Shown: in pieces, positions 8,700 through 16,821 of the stretch | How the letters are laid out: the number at the start of each line of letters is the position of its first letter | How positions within the stretch are numbered: position 1 is the first letter of the stretch | Source: JAFEBO01 sp036392375 | GTDB taxonomy: Bacteria > Planctomycetota > Phycisphaerae > Phycisphaerales > UBA1924 | Assembly (NCBI GenBank): GCA_036392375.1 | Contig: DASVYC010000026.1 | Location: forward strand, 62,001 to 126,000 | Direction of reading: 5' to 3' | DNA: 64,000 nucleotides | Notes under the pieces: generated by a model | Databases searched by the model: none | What the model saw: the letters and a program-made list of their open reading frames with translations, nothing else | What the model was told of the DNA's origin: nothing | Program-made: the position numbers and the translations under genes

Positions 8700-10391
8700 A
8701 TGGCGATGAACCGATTCAAGTCTGCTTCGCAGATCCTGGCCGCGGCCGCCCTGGCCGCCTGCGTCGCCGGCGCGGCCCGGTCCCAGAGCCTTCCCTCGAT
8801 GCAGGGCGTGCTGCGGACCGACACCGGGCAGCCGGTGAACGGTTCGAAGCCGCTGAAGTTCTCGCTCTACTCCTCGCCCACGGGCGGCACGGCGCTGCAG
8901 GAGATCCGCCAGACCGTGGATGTGGCGCAGGGAGTGTTCACGGCGACGCTCGGATTTGATCCGCAGCTCTTTGGAGCCGCGGAGGAACGCTGGGTGGAAA
9001 TCGGCGTGCAGACCGGGCCCGGCGTGTTCGAGCCCCTGACCCCGAGGCAGCGCATCGGTGCCGCTCCGTTGGCGCTGACGATCCCGGGGTTGCAGGTGCA
9101 GTCCAACCTCGTGCTTGATCAGGAGGTGCCCTTTGCGGGCTTTTTTGGGTCCGCGACGCTGAACGACGGCATCCGCTGGCAGTCGTTCACCACCGGCGGC
9201 GTCGGTGAGATACGTGCAGTGGATGCCGCCATGCAGAACAACGGCGACATCGATTCGATCGTGACCGCGACCCTGTACCGCGGGCTCGGTGTGGACGGAA
9301 CTCCCGTTGCAGTCACCACGGCGTCCATTCCTGCCCGGACTATCTTGACGCAGCGATTCACGTTCCCGGCGGCGGTCACGGCCGTGGCGGAGGAAGTGTT
9401 CACCGTCCAGTTGAGTTCTCCGGGCCCCGCCGAGTGGACCGTGCTGCGCAACAGCACCTACTCCCGCGGCATGTCGAACTTTGAGCCCAACGCCGACTTT
9501 GGGATCGCGACCTATCTCTCCAATCGTGCCGCCGGCTCCGAGTTCACGTTCAACGGCTCGGTCACCGCCTCGACGCTCCGCGGCGCGTACGGGTTGTTCA
9601 ACCAGCTCGTGCAGGCCCCGACTCTGAGCGCGAGCAACGCGACCATCACCGGCAACGTGAGCGCCAACACCATCAACGCCGACAGCGTGACCGCCAACAC
9701 GTTCAACGTTCCCACGCTCACCAGCAGCTTCTTTGTGGGTCAGTCGATGGCCTTGACCACCAACGCCGGCATCGGGCTGACGAACCCGAGTTCGGACGTG
9801 CGGCTGGAGATCCTGAAGCAGAACGTCGGGAGCGGGTGGCACCTGTATCTCACCAACCCCACGGCCGCGACACAGTTCAATCGCACCGGCATGCGGGTGA
9901 GCGATGTGGGCTTCTTCGAGATCACCCCGGCGATCGGCTCCGGCCAGTTCGCGCGCCTCTCGGGCGCCGGCAACTGGTCCGCCGTCTCCGACGCTCGCCT
10001 CAAGTCCGACGTCTCGCCCGCCGAAGGCTTGCTCGACGCGGCGCTCAAGCTCCGCCCCGTGCACTTCCGCTGGATCGCCGACGGCAAGCGCGACACCGGC
10101 TTCATCGCTCAAGAAGTGAAGAGCATCCTCCCCCGCTTCGTCGTCGGCGATGAGTCGAAGGACATGCTCACGGTGGACTACTCCCACATGTCAGTCGTTG
10201 CGATCGGGGCCCTGCAGGAGATGCACCGCGATCTGAAGGCCGAGAACGAGGCGTTACGGACGGAGCTGCTCAACCAGTCCGCTCGACGCAGCGAGGACTC
10301 AAGCGCCAAGCAGCGCGAGATCGACGCCCTCAAGGCCCGTCTGGAGCGGCTCGAGTCCATGGTGGTGTCCAAAGCCCCCGCGACCAAGTGA
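8700..10391 (+). CDS. Secreted protein with S74 autoprocessing chaperone domain (fifth array member)
   Basis: 563 residues from ATG 8700, preceded by AAGGGA at about 9 bases; a second ATG lies at 8706. Signal peptide ending AGAARSQS. The YQGRL-like domain (PSMQGVLRTDTGQPVNG) and the WQSF...GEIRAVDAAMQNNGD domain match the previous gene. The middle (SNATITGNVSANTINADSVTANTFNV) has the regular T-x-N spacing of beta-helix or fibre shafts. S74 signature: MRVSDVGFFEI, VSDARLKSDVSPAEG, VHFRWIADGKRDTGFIAQEV. It ends in a roughly 70-residue coiled coil (REIDALKARLERLESMV). The near identity of its S74 core to the preceding paralogue suggests recent duplication or gene conversion. Confidence 0.85.
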   Translation: MAMNRFKSASQILAAAALAACVAGAARSQSLPSMQGVLRTDTGQPVNGSKPLKFSLYSSPTGGTALQEIRQTVDVAQGVFTATLGFDPQLFGAAEERWVEIGVQTGPGVFEPLTPRQRIGAAPLALTIPGLQVQSNLVLDQEVPFAGFFGSATLNDGIRWQSFTTGGVGEIRAVDAAMQNNGDIDSIVTATLYRGLGVDGTPVAVTTASIPARTILTQRFTFPAAVTAVAEEVFTVQLSSPGPAEWTVLRNSTYSRGMSNFEPNADFGIATYLSNRAAGSEFTFNGSVTASTLRGAYGLFNQLVQAPTLSASNATITGNVSANTINADSVTANTFNVPTLTSSFFVGQSMALTTNAGIGLTNPSSDVRLEILKQNVGSGWHLYLTNPTAATQFNRTGMRVSDVGFFEITPAIGSGQFARLSGAGNWSAVSDARLKSDVSPAEGLLDAALKLRPVHFRWIADGKRDTGFIAQEVKSILPRFVVGDESKDMLTVDYSHMSVVAIGALQEMHRDLKAENEALRTELLNQSARRSEDSSAKQREIDALKARLERLESMVVSKAPATK

Positions 10392-10416
10392 TCGAACTAC
10401 AGAAAAGGAAACACCC

Positions 10417-10848
10417 ATGCGATGCGCTCACCTGCTTGCTGCGTCGGTACTCGGTTCGATCGCGATTGTTCACGCGGCTCTCGCGGGCCTCACGCTCGGA
10501 CCCGTCGTCGTCGCCTCCGGCGGCGGCCCGATCACTGGCGGCGGCTTTCGCGCGACAATTACCATCGGTCAGGTCTCTGCCTCCGCCCCGCAGTACGCCG
10601 CCGGCGGCGGCTTCAAGGTCGCGACGGGCTTCTGGGCCGCCGTGAAGCACTGCCCGGCGGACTTCAACAGCGACGGCTTCGTCGACGACAGCGACTTCGT
10701 GATCTTCGCGAACTCGTACAACGTGCTTCTCTGCTCGGACCCCGCCATGCCCCTCGGCTGCCCCGCGGATCTCAACTCCGACACACTCGTCGACGACTCA
10801 GACTTCGTCGCCTTCGCCGATGCGTACAACCAGTTGATCTGCCCGTAA
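10417..10848 (+). CDS. Small secreted protein with dockerin-like repeats
   Basis: 143 residues from ATG 10417 with AAAGGAAA about 6 bases upstream. Signal peptide MRCAHLLAASVLGSIAIVHAALA. A glycine-rich segment (GGGPITGGGFRATITIGQ...GGGFKVATGFWAAV) is followed by two calcium-loop repeats: CPADFNSDGFVDDSDFVIFANSYN and CPADLNSDTLVDDSDFVAFADAYN. These resemble type I dockerin loops (D-x-N-x-D-x-x-V-D-x-x-D) common at the C-termini of planctomycetal exported proteins; their anchoring role there is unproven. It lies 25 bases behind the S74 array and may be co-transcribed with it. Confidence 0.75.
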   Translation: MRCAHLLAASVLGSIAIVHAALAGLTLGPVVVASGGGPITGGGFRATITIGQVSASAPQYAAGGGFKVATGFWAAVKHCPADFNSDGFVDDSDFVIFANSYNVLLCSDPAMPLGCPADLNSDTLVDDSDFVAFADAYNQLICP

Positions 10849-10994
10849 GTGCGCCAGCCCGGGCAAGCCGTGCTCGGCCTCCGGGCACGCCGCATCCGAG
10901 GTTCTTGCGGGGTCGAAATCGAGACCAGCGAGGGTGATCCCGGCCGCGCCGTGGCCGGACAAACCCCGGCGGCCTCTTCCTACACTGTCCCCGC

Positions 10995-12431
10995 ATGTCC
11001 CCCACCTCCTTCCCCCCCATCAACCCGAATCTCGACGGCCCGGTCCTCACCCAGCGCATCCCCTGCTGGCCCTACGCCGACCCCAAGGGCCGCCACATCG
11101 TCTCCTACGACGAGTACGTCCAGACCGGCGGCTACGAGGGCCTGAAGAAAGCCATCAGCCTCAAGCCCGATCAGGTCACCGACGAGGTGAAGAAGTCCGT
11201 CCTCCGCGGCCGCGGCGGCGCGGGATTCCCCACCGGCCTCAAGTGGACCTTCCTCCCCAAGCTCAAGACCGATGAAGGGGGCCAGGAAGAAGACCCCGGC
11301 CAGCGCTACCTCGCCATCAACGCCGACGAGTCCGAGCCCGGCACCTTCAAGGACCGGCTGCTGATGGACTTTGACCCGCACCTGATGCTCGAGGGCATCG
11401 CGATCTGCTGCTACGCCTGCCGCATCAAGACCGCGTACATCTTCATCCGCGGCGAGTACCACCACCAAGCCAAGGTCCTCGAGAACGCCCTCAAGGAGGC
11501 GTACACCAAGGGCATCTTCGGCGGCAATGGCCTGCTGAACGGCGCCTCCACCGGCCGCGGCGGCGCGTTCAAGGTTGATTGCTACGTCCACCGCGGCGCG
11601 GGCGCGTACATCTGCGGCGAAGAAACGGCGCTCCTCGAAGGCATCGAGGGCAAGCGCGGCTGGCCCCGCATCAAGCCGCCGTTCCCGGCCATCAAGGGCC
11701 TCTTCGGCCGCCCAACCATCATCAACAACGTCGAGACCCTCGCCCACCTGCCCAGCATCATCACCCGCGGGGCCGAGTGGTTCATGAAGCAGGGCGTCGT
11801 CAGCAAGATCCCCAACTCGCCCCCCAGCCACGGCACGAAGTTGATGGGCGTCAGCGGGCACGTCAACCGCCCCGGCGTCTTCGAGCTCGAACTCGGCATC
11901 ACCCTCCGCCAGCTCGTCGAAGACCCCAAGCTCTGCGGCGGCATGCGCGGCGGCAAGAAGTTCAAGGGCGCCATCGCCGGCGGCATCTCGATGGGCATCC
12001 TCGGCCCCGATCAGTTCGACGCCGAGATGGATTTCGATATCGGCCGCAAGTACAACGTGCTGGGCCTGGGCACCGCCTGCCCGACCGTCTTCGACGAAGA
12101 CACCGACATGGTCGCCGTCGCCCGCAACATCGCCCGCTTCTTCAAGCACGAGTCCTGCGGCCAGTGCACACCCTGCCGCGAAGGCTCGGGCTGGCTGTAC
12201 CAACTGCTCAGCCGCATCGAAGAGGGCAACGGCAAGACCAAGGACCTCGACCTCGCGCTCGAGATCGCGACCAGCATGGGCAGCATGCCCGGCACCACGA
12301 TCTGCGGCCTGGCCGACGGCAACAACTGGGCCGTGCGGACGATCATGAACAAGTACCGCGAGGAGTTCGAGTCCCGCGTGAAGCCGACGTTCGTGCCGGT
12401 GAAGATGACGGTGGGGGCGGGGGCGAGGTAA
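10995..12431 (+). CDS. nuoF: NADH-quinone oxidoreductase subunit F (NuoF)
   Basis: 478 residues. NuoF carries FMN, the NADH site and the N3 [4Fe-4S] cluster of complex I at the cytoplasmic arm. Visible: GRGGAGFPTGLKW near 74 (FMN/NADH), INADESEPGTFKDR near 110, GAGAYICGEETALLE near 202, the cluster motif ESCGQCTPCREG near 386 and the fourth cysteine in GTTICGLADGN near 437. The length is somewhat longer than the 420-450 usual for NuoF. No nuoE or nuoG lies next to it here: a dockerin-like gene is upstream and a hypothetical exported protein follows 5 bases downstream. It may work with complex I subunits encoded elsewhere or belong to another NADH-linked complex. Confidence 0.93.
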   Translation: MSPTSFPPINPNLDGPVLTQRIPCWPYADPKGRHIVSYDEYVQTGGYEGLKKAISLKPDQVTDEVKKSVLRGRGGAGFPTGLKWTFLPKLKTDEGGQEEDPGQRYLAINADESEPGTFKDRLLMDFDPHLMLEGIAICCYACRIKTAYIFIRGEYHHQAKVLENALKEAYTKGIFGGNGLLNGASTGRGGAFKVDCYVHRGAGAYICGEETALLEGIEGKRGWPRIKPPFPAIKGLFGRPTIINNVETLAHLPSIITRGAEWFMKQGVVSKIPNSPPSHGTKLMGVSGHVNRPGVFELELGITLRQLVEDPKLCGGMRGGKKFKGAIAGGISMGILGPDQFDAEMDFDIGRKYNVLGLGTACPTVFDEDTDMVAVARNIARFFKHESCGQCTPCREGSGWLYQLLSRIEEGNGKTKDLDLALEIATSMGSMPGTTICGLADGNNWAVRTIMNKYREEFESRVKPTFVPVKMTVGAGAR

Positions 12432-12436
12432 AAGCG

Positions 12437-13588
12437 ATGGATTGGAGAGGTTTGGGGGCGATCAAGCTCGGCGCGCTGCTGTTCTGCGTCAACGCGTGCT
12501 GTTTGTCCTCGATCGCCGCCGAACCGATCGGCGATCCGCTTCCGCGGCGTCCTTCGTCGCTCACGCAGTACTCCGCGATGTTCGCGGCCGTGGATTGGAC
12601 CGAGTTCGATCGCTTTCGCACCAGGCTCGATCCTCGCCTGATTGCGTTGCCAACGGGCACGCATGAGTCGCTAGACATTCGTGAGTTCGTCGCGTGCCTT
12701 TACGAACAGCAACTCGTGATCTCGGATCTGGATCACACACTGAGGCAGGCGCCGAGCCAACTGTCGTCTCAATGCGACACTTGTGGTGGTTCGAACTGGC
12801 GCGATATCAGCGTTCTTCATTGGATGCTCTCATTCTCGACACTGATCACGTTTGATGGTCAGCGATGTGCCGCGGAAGAAGATTGGGAGGGCTTCGCAAC
12901 CCGAGTCGCAATCAACGTCCGTCTCGGGGCGATGCTGCTGACTCAAGATGATCACTCGCTCGCATTCATCGGCTGGGGCGTGCTCGAACGAGTTGACGAC
13001 CTTCTGAGCAGCGTGCTGAGGCAGGGATACGCCCATCGCTTGTCACCAAAGGCCGCCGCAGCAATCCGGGGTGCGTTTGCGCACGTCGATCTCGAGAACC
13101 CAGGGCGCTTCCGTGGCCGCTGGCGAGCAATGACGGAACCGAGGCTGCGCACTTTCCAGCTCGCGTTGAGTGGCGCCACCCCGGTCAATGCGTATACCGA
13201 GCTCGTTCGGAAAGAACTCTCGCTCAACGCCATTTTCCCTGACATCCCCTACGACAACGCGAGTATTGACAAAGTACGGCAGTTCCGCGATCAAACCGTC
13301 GCTCGCGTCGCGGCGCTCTCTCGCGACGACGTGCTTCGGGGGCTCGCCCTGGCGACGGAGCTGACAGTTCGCGTCGCCGACGCGATCGAACACGACGATG
13401 CGGACGCACTGCAAGCGGCGGTCACAGACGCAGAGCGCGATACATCAGGCGTGGTGCGACTCCTTTGGACAATCGCTCCACTCAAGCACCAGGAGTTCTG
13501 CGAGCGGGTGCGCTCAACCGCGAGCCGCGCAGCCGAGACGATGGATCAGATCTTCAACTCAGTCAACGATGGCGTGCCGCACCGCTAA
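12437..13588 (+). CDS. Hypothetical exported protein
   Basis: 383 residues from ATG 12437, five bases after the nuoF stop. The N-terminus (GAIKLGALLFCVNACCLSSIAAEP) is a signal peptide, possibly a lipoprotein, though the box is not classical. The rest is mostly helical with no motif I recognise. CDTCGGSNW near residue 112 has a CxxC pair. The sequence is noticeably less GC-rich than nuoF and has more varied third positions. Co-directional and nearly abutting, so probably co-transcribed with nuoF, but nothing links it to respiration. Confidence 0.7.
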   Translation: MDWRGLGAIKLGALLFCVNACCLSSIAAEPIGDPLPRRPSSLTQYSAMFAAVDWTEFDRFRTRLDPRLIALPTGTHESLDIREFVACLYEQQLVISDLDHTLRQAPSQLSSQCDTCGGSNWRDISVLHWMLSFSTLITFDGQRCAAEEDWEGFATRVAINVRLGAMLLTQDDHSLAFIGWGVLERVDDLLSSVLRQGYAHRLSPKAAAAIRGAFAHVDLENPGRFRGRWRAMTEPRLRTFQLALSGATPVNAYTELVRKELSLNAIFPDIPYDNASIDKVRQFRDQTVARVAALSRDDVLRGLALATELTVRVADAIEHDDADALQAAVTDAERDTSGVVRLLWTIAPLKHQEFCERVRSTASRAAETMDQIFNSVNDGVPHR

Positions 13589-13797
13589 CGAGCAATCTGC
13601 CGTGTAGTCGTCGCATCCGTCATTGCATCATCAGCCGCAAGGAGCATGAGCTCGCTGAGGATGATTGACAGCGCGTGATCGGCATCGAACGGCAGGAAAT
13701 CCTCGGACACGCCAACAGACTTCGTACTACCGGCGATTGCGAAGCGGACAGGCAGTCTTCCGGATAGCCTCGGAAATCGCTTGTGGGACCCGCCCAT
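13585..13797 (-). CDS. Possible small hypothetical protein in a 236-base gap
   Basis: A 70-codon reading frame, MGGSHKRFPRLSGRLPVRF...DADHALSIILSELMLLAADDAM, ending at TAG 13585-13587, overlapping by two bases the stop of the plus-strand gene. The C-terminal half looks protein-like and acidic-helical, and base composition is less skewed than in neighbours. No Shine-Dalgarno, no recognised family. It could equally be the eroded end of a longer gene. Confidence 0.25.
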   Translation of the reverse strand: MGGSHKRFPRLSGRLPVRFAIAGSTKSVGVSEDFLPFDADHALSIILSELMLLAADDAMTDATTTRQIAR

Positions 13798-13824
13798 GCT
13801 CGGGCAAGCACGCGATAATCGGTC

Positions 13825-15315
13825 ATGCCCGACATGCTCCACCACCTCCCCACCATCCGCTCCCTCTTCCCCGGCCTGTCTTCCAACCTCTCCACCGGCA
13901 CCATCATGCTCGACAACGCCGGCGGGTCGCAGTTGCCGCGGGTGGTGATCGACGCGATGCGGGAGTACATGGAGAAGTCGTTCGTGCAACTGCACGGCGA
14001 CTATCCGCTCTCCAAGTGCGCGACGGCCGTCATTCCGCGGGCGCGAGAGGTTGTGAAGGTGTTCCTCGGCGGGCACGAGGCGGCGGGCGGGCGTGCCGCG
14101 GGATCGGGGATCGGTGCGGGGCTGGGCGATGTTTTCTTCGGCTCGTCCTCCACCGTGCTCTGCTACGAACTCGCCGCGGCGTACGCCGATGCTCGCGACG
14201 CGTGTCGCAATCTTGATGCGGCTCCCGCGGATCTGCGGGAGCACTTTGCAAAAGCGGGCGGCACAACTTCCGGCTCCAACCTCGGTGGCACGCACGGCAC
14301 GCTCCGCGATCGACTCCTTTCCCGCGATCAGATCGTCGTCTGCACCGCCGGGCACGAGGCCAACGTCGGCCCGTGGATGCGGCTTGCGCTCCGCGGCTAC
14401 ACCATCGTGCCGTGGCACGTGGAGCCTGTCCGCGATGCCGAAGGACCGAGTGCCGGCCAGACCAACTGGCGTCCCTCGCTCGACACGCTTAAGAAACTGG
14501 TGAACAGCCGCACGCTGCTGGTGCTGATGCCGCAGGTGTCGAACATCTTGGGCGAGGTCTGGGACGTGCGCGGGGCGGCGGAGATCGCCCACGCAGCGGG
14601 TGCACGCATCGTCGTCGACGGCGTCGCCTATGCCCCGCACCGCGCCCCGCGCGTGAGCGAACTGGGCTGCGATTGGTACGTCTACTCGACGTACAAGGTC
14701 TTCGGGCCGCACATGGCCGCCATGTTCGGCACGCACGAGGCGATGGGCGAACTGGTCGGGCCGAATCACTACTTCCTCGACAGCAAGGTGCCATACAAGT
14801 GGGAGCTCGGCAACGCGAGTCACGAGGCCGCGGCGGGCGTCGCGGCGCTGTGGGACTTCATGTGCCAGCTCGCGGCTCTCGACGGCGGAGTCGCAACCGC
14901 CGCGATGAACAAGCCCCGTGACTGGTCCACGCCTCCCACCCGCGATGTCTTCGATCGCGCGTTCGCGATCGTCCGAAACCTGGAAGACCGCCACACCGCC
15001 CAGCTCATCGACTATCTCAAGAGCAAGCCCAGCGTCCGCATCGTCGGCCCGCGGCACGCCGAGTCCAGTCGCGTCGGTACCATCTCGTTCACCAGCACCA
15101 AGGCGACGCCGGTGCAGATCTCGCGGCACCTTGGCGAGCGCAACATCGCGATGCGCCAGGGCCATGCCTACTCCAAGCGCCTCGTCGAACAGCTCGCCAC
15201 CGACAAGGACCTGCACATCGACCCGGCGGTGGGCGTCGCACGCCTGAGCATCCAGCACTACAACTCGCCCGAGGAGCTGGAGCTTGTATGCAAGGCGCTG
15301 GATGAGATCCTGTAG
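13825..15315 (+). CDS. Class V aminotransferase / cysteine desulfurase-like PLP enzyme
   Basis: 496 residues. Fold-type I PLP enzymes of class V use an internal aldimine lysine; here it is in DWYVYSTYKVFGPHMAAMFG near residue 292. Other class V features: an N-terminal LDNAGGSQLPRVVIDAM, GDVFFGSSSTVLCYELA, a VCTAGHEANVGPW loop, and RIVVDGVAYAPH with the cofactor-contacting Asp near 272. The overall pattern matches the cysteine desulfurase-like subfamily whose members are not proven desulfurases. No SUF or ISC genes are adjacent, so a house-keeping sulfur role is not supported. Insertions near residues 80-170 make it longer than SufS (about 405). Confidence 0.8.
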   Translation: MPDMLHHLPTIRSLFPGLSSNLSTGTIMLDNAGGSQLPRVVIDAMREYMEKSFVQLHGDYPLSKCATAVIPRAREVVKVFLGGHEAAGGRAAGSGIGAGLGDVFFGSSSTVLCYELAAAYADARDACRNLDAAPADLREHFAKAGGTTSGSNLGGTHGTLRDRLLSRDQIVVCTAGHEANVGPWMRLALRGYTIVPWHVEPVRDAEGPSAGQTNWRPSLDTLKKLVNSRTLLVLMPQVSNILGEVWDVRGAAEIAHAAGARIVVDGVAYAPHRAPRVSELGCDWYVYSTYKVFGPHMAAMFGTHEAMGELVGPNHYFLDSKVPYKWELGNASHEAAAGVAALWDFMCQLAALDGGVATAAMNKPRDWSTPPTRDVFDRAFAIVRNLEDRHTAQLIDYLKSKPSVRIVGPRHAESSRVGTISFTSTKATPVQISRHLGERNIAMRQGHAYSKRLVEQLATDKDLHIDPAVGVARLSIQHYNSPEELELVCKALDEIL

Positions 15316-15358
15316 CACGCACCAGTGCTTCGGCGCGGAGAGAGCACACAGCAGCTTC

Positions 15359-15503
15359 CGAAGACGCCGAAGCTGACGAGTCCGCGAGGAAGCCTCGGAT
15401 CATTCGGAGCTGCGAAGCCGTTCATTACCAGCGAGGACCGTTGACGCTCTTCCAGACCATCCGAGGCTTCGTCGCCAAGCCTCCTCAGCCTCGGCGTCTT
15501 TCG
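15359..15503. repeat. Long imperfect inverted repeat between convergent genes
   Basis: Outer arms 15359-15376 and 15485-15503 pair with one mismatch and one extra base. Inner arms GAAGCCTCGGAT (15389-15400) and ATCCGAGGCTTC (15459-15470) pair perfectly. Transcribed, it would fold into a rod of about 145 bases with internal loops. It lies between the stop of the aminotransferase gene and the stop of the minus-strand queA, so it could act as a bidirectional terminator, a small RNA or a decayed mobile element. Confidence 0.6.
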
Positions 15504-15526
15504 CGACCGCGTGCATCGGGCGTCAT

Positions 15527-16678
15527 TCACACAATCAGCATCGCATCGCCGAACGAGTAGAACCGATACCCCTTCTCGATTGCCTCGCGGTAGCGAGCGA
15601 TCAGGCGTTGCACGCCCAGCGTGCCCTGGTCGGACAACAGCGCACCGACCATCGCCAGCAGCGTGCTCCGCGGCAAGTGAAAGTTCGTCAGCATGCCGTC
15701 GGTCCAGCGGTATCGATACCCCGGCGTGATGAGCAGTTTGGTATCGAGTGATGCGGGCGCGTTGGCAGATGCCGCCACGGCCTGGTTCTCAAGCGCGAGC
15801 GCGTAGCTTTCCAGCGTCCGGACGCTGGTCGTGCCGACGCCGATCACGCGGCGTCCCTCGGCCTTCGCACGCCGCATGCGTTCCACGGCCGCCGCCGACA
15901 TCGAGCACCACTCGCTGTGCATCGGGTGCTCTTCAACGATGTCCACCTCCACCGGCTTGAACGTGCCGGTGCCGACGTGCAATGTCACCTCCACGCGCTC
16001 GACGCCCAGTGCATCGAGCTGTACGAGCAGCTCAGGCGTGAAGTGCAGCCCGGCGGTGGGGGCCGCGACCGAGCCCTGCTGTTTGGCGTACACCGTCTGA
16101 TAGCGGTCGCGATCGCTCGCACGCTCGACAGGCTCCTGCGTGTGCTCGCGGGCTTTCAAGATGTACGGCGGGAGCGGTGTATGTCCAACGCGATCCAGGA
16201 TCGCCGCGGGGTCGAGCGGCGTGTTGGACGCTGCAGTCTCAGCACTATCCACACGCACGCCCACCACCCAGGCCCCGTTCTCATCTGCGTCGCGGCGCAG
16301 CGGCACCAGCGTCACGTTCGTGTCGGCGCCGCTCTCGTCGATCAACCGGATGCTTGTCTGCTCCCGCACCTTCTTGGCCCGCAGCAACGCTGTCCACTCG
16401 CGGCCGTCCCTGCTTGCGGATAGGAACAAGCCCTCGACCCTGCCGCCGCTGTCCTCGCGTCGGCCGACCAGCCGGGCTTGCAGCACGCGAGTGGCGTTGA
16501 AGACCATCACGTCGCCCTTGCGAAGCAGCCGCGGCAGTTCCCGCACGATTGTGTGCTCGCGGGCATCGCCGTTGGCTCGGTCGATGACCATCAGCCGCGC
16601 CGCGTCGCGCGGGTTGGCCGGCTCCTTGGCGATGGCGGATTCGGGCAGGTTGTAATCAAGATCAGAAGTACGCAGCAC
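15527..16678 (-). CDS. queA: tRNA preQ1(34) S-adenosylmethionine ribosyltransferase-isomerase (QueA)
   Basis: QueA transfers and isomerises the ribosyl of SAM onto preQ1 at position 34 of tRNAs, giving epoxyqueuosine. Visible family blocks: LRTSDLDYNLPESAIAKEPA at the N-terminus, KGDVMVFNATRVLQARL, VGHTPLPPYI, RYQTVYAKQQGSVAAPTAGLHF, HVGTGTFKPV, HSEWC, GTTSVRTLES and YRWTDGMLTNFHLPRSTLLAMV. I place the start at GTG 16678, where family similarity begins (383 residues); an in-frame ATG at 16750 would add 24 residues without similarity. Family length is about 340-360. No other queuosine gene is seen nearby. Confidence 0.93.
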   Translation of the reverse strand: MLRTSDLDYNLPESAIAKEPANPRDAARLMVIDRANGDAREHTIVRELPRLLRKGDVMVFNATRVLQARLVGRREDSGGRVEGLFLSASRDGREWTALLRAKKVREQTSIRLIDESGADTNVTLVPLRRDADENGAWVVGVRVDSAETAASNTPLDPAAILDRVGHTPLPPYILKAREHTQEPVERASDRDRYQTVYAKQQGSVAAPTAGLHFTPELLVQLDALGVERVEVTLHVGTGTFKPVEVDIVEEHPMHSEWCSMSAAAVERMRRAKAEGRRVIGVGTTSVRTLESYALALENQAVAASANAPASLDTKLLITPGYRYRWTDGMLTNFHLPRSTLLAMVGALLSDQGTLGVQRLIARYREAIEKGYRFYSFGDAMLIV

Positions 16679-16821
16679 GCGGAATGGTTGGCTCCCGCAA
16701 CGAACCCAGTCGCAGGCGTGGGGCCACCGCGACTCGATGATCGCATGCATGGACGACGCAACCGCGGCCCTCCGCTCGCGCGGAGGGTTCCTATTCGAGC
16801 AGCCCGCGCTATTCTCTCCCG

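Noticed and set aside
962..10391. S74 genes as a prophage tail module
   Set aside because: All carry signal peptides, and there are no capsid, portal, terminase or integrase genes; host-type dockerin-like and metabolic genes surround them.
10980..12203. 407-codon open frame opposite nuoF
   Set aside because: It is the high-GC mirror of a well-conserved gene; its Ala/Leu/Asp-rich translation has no protein-like motifs.
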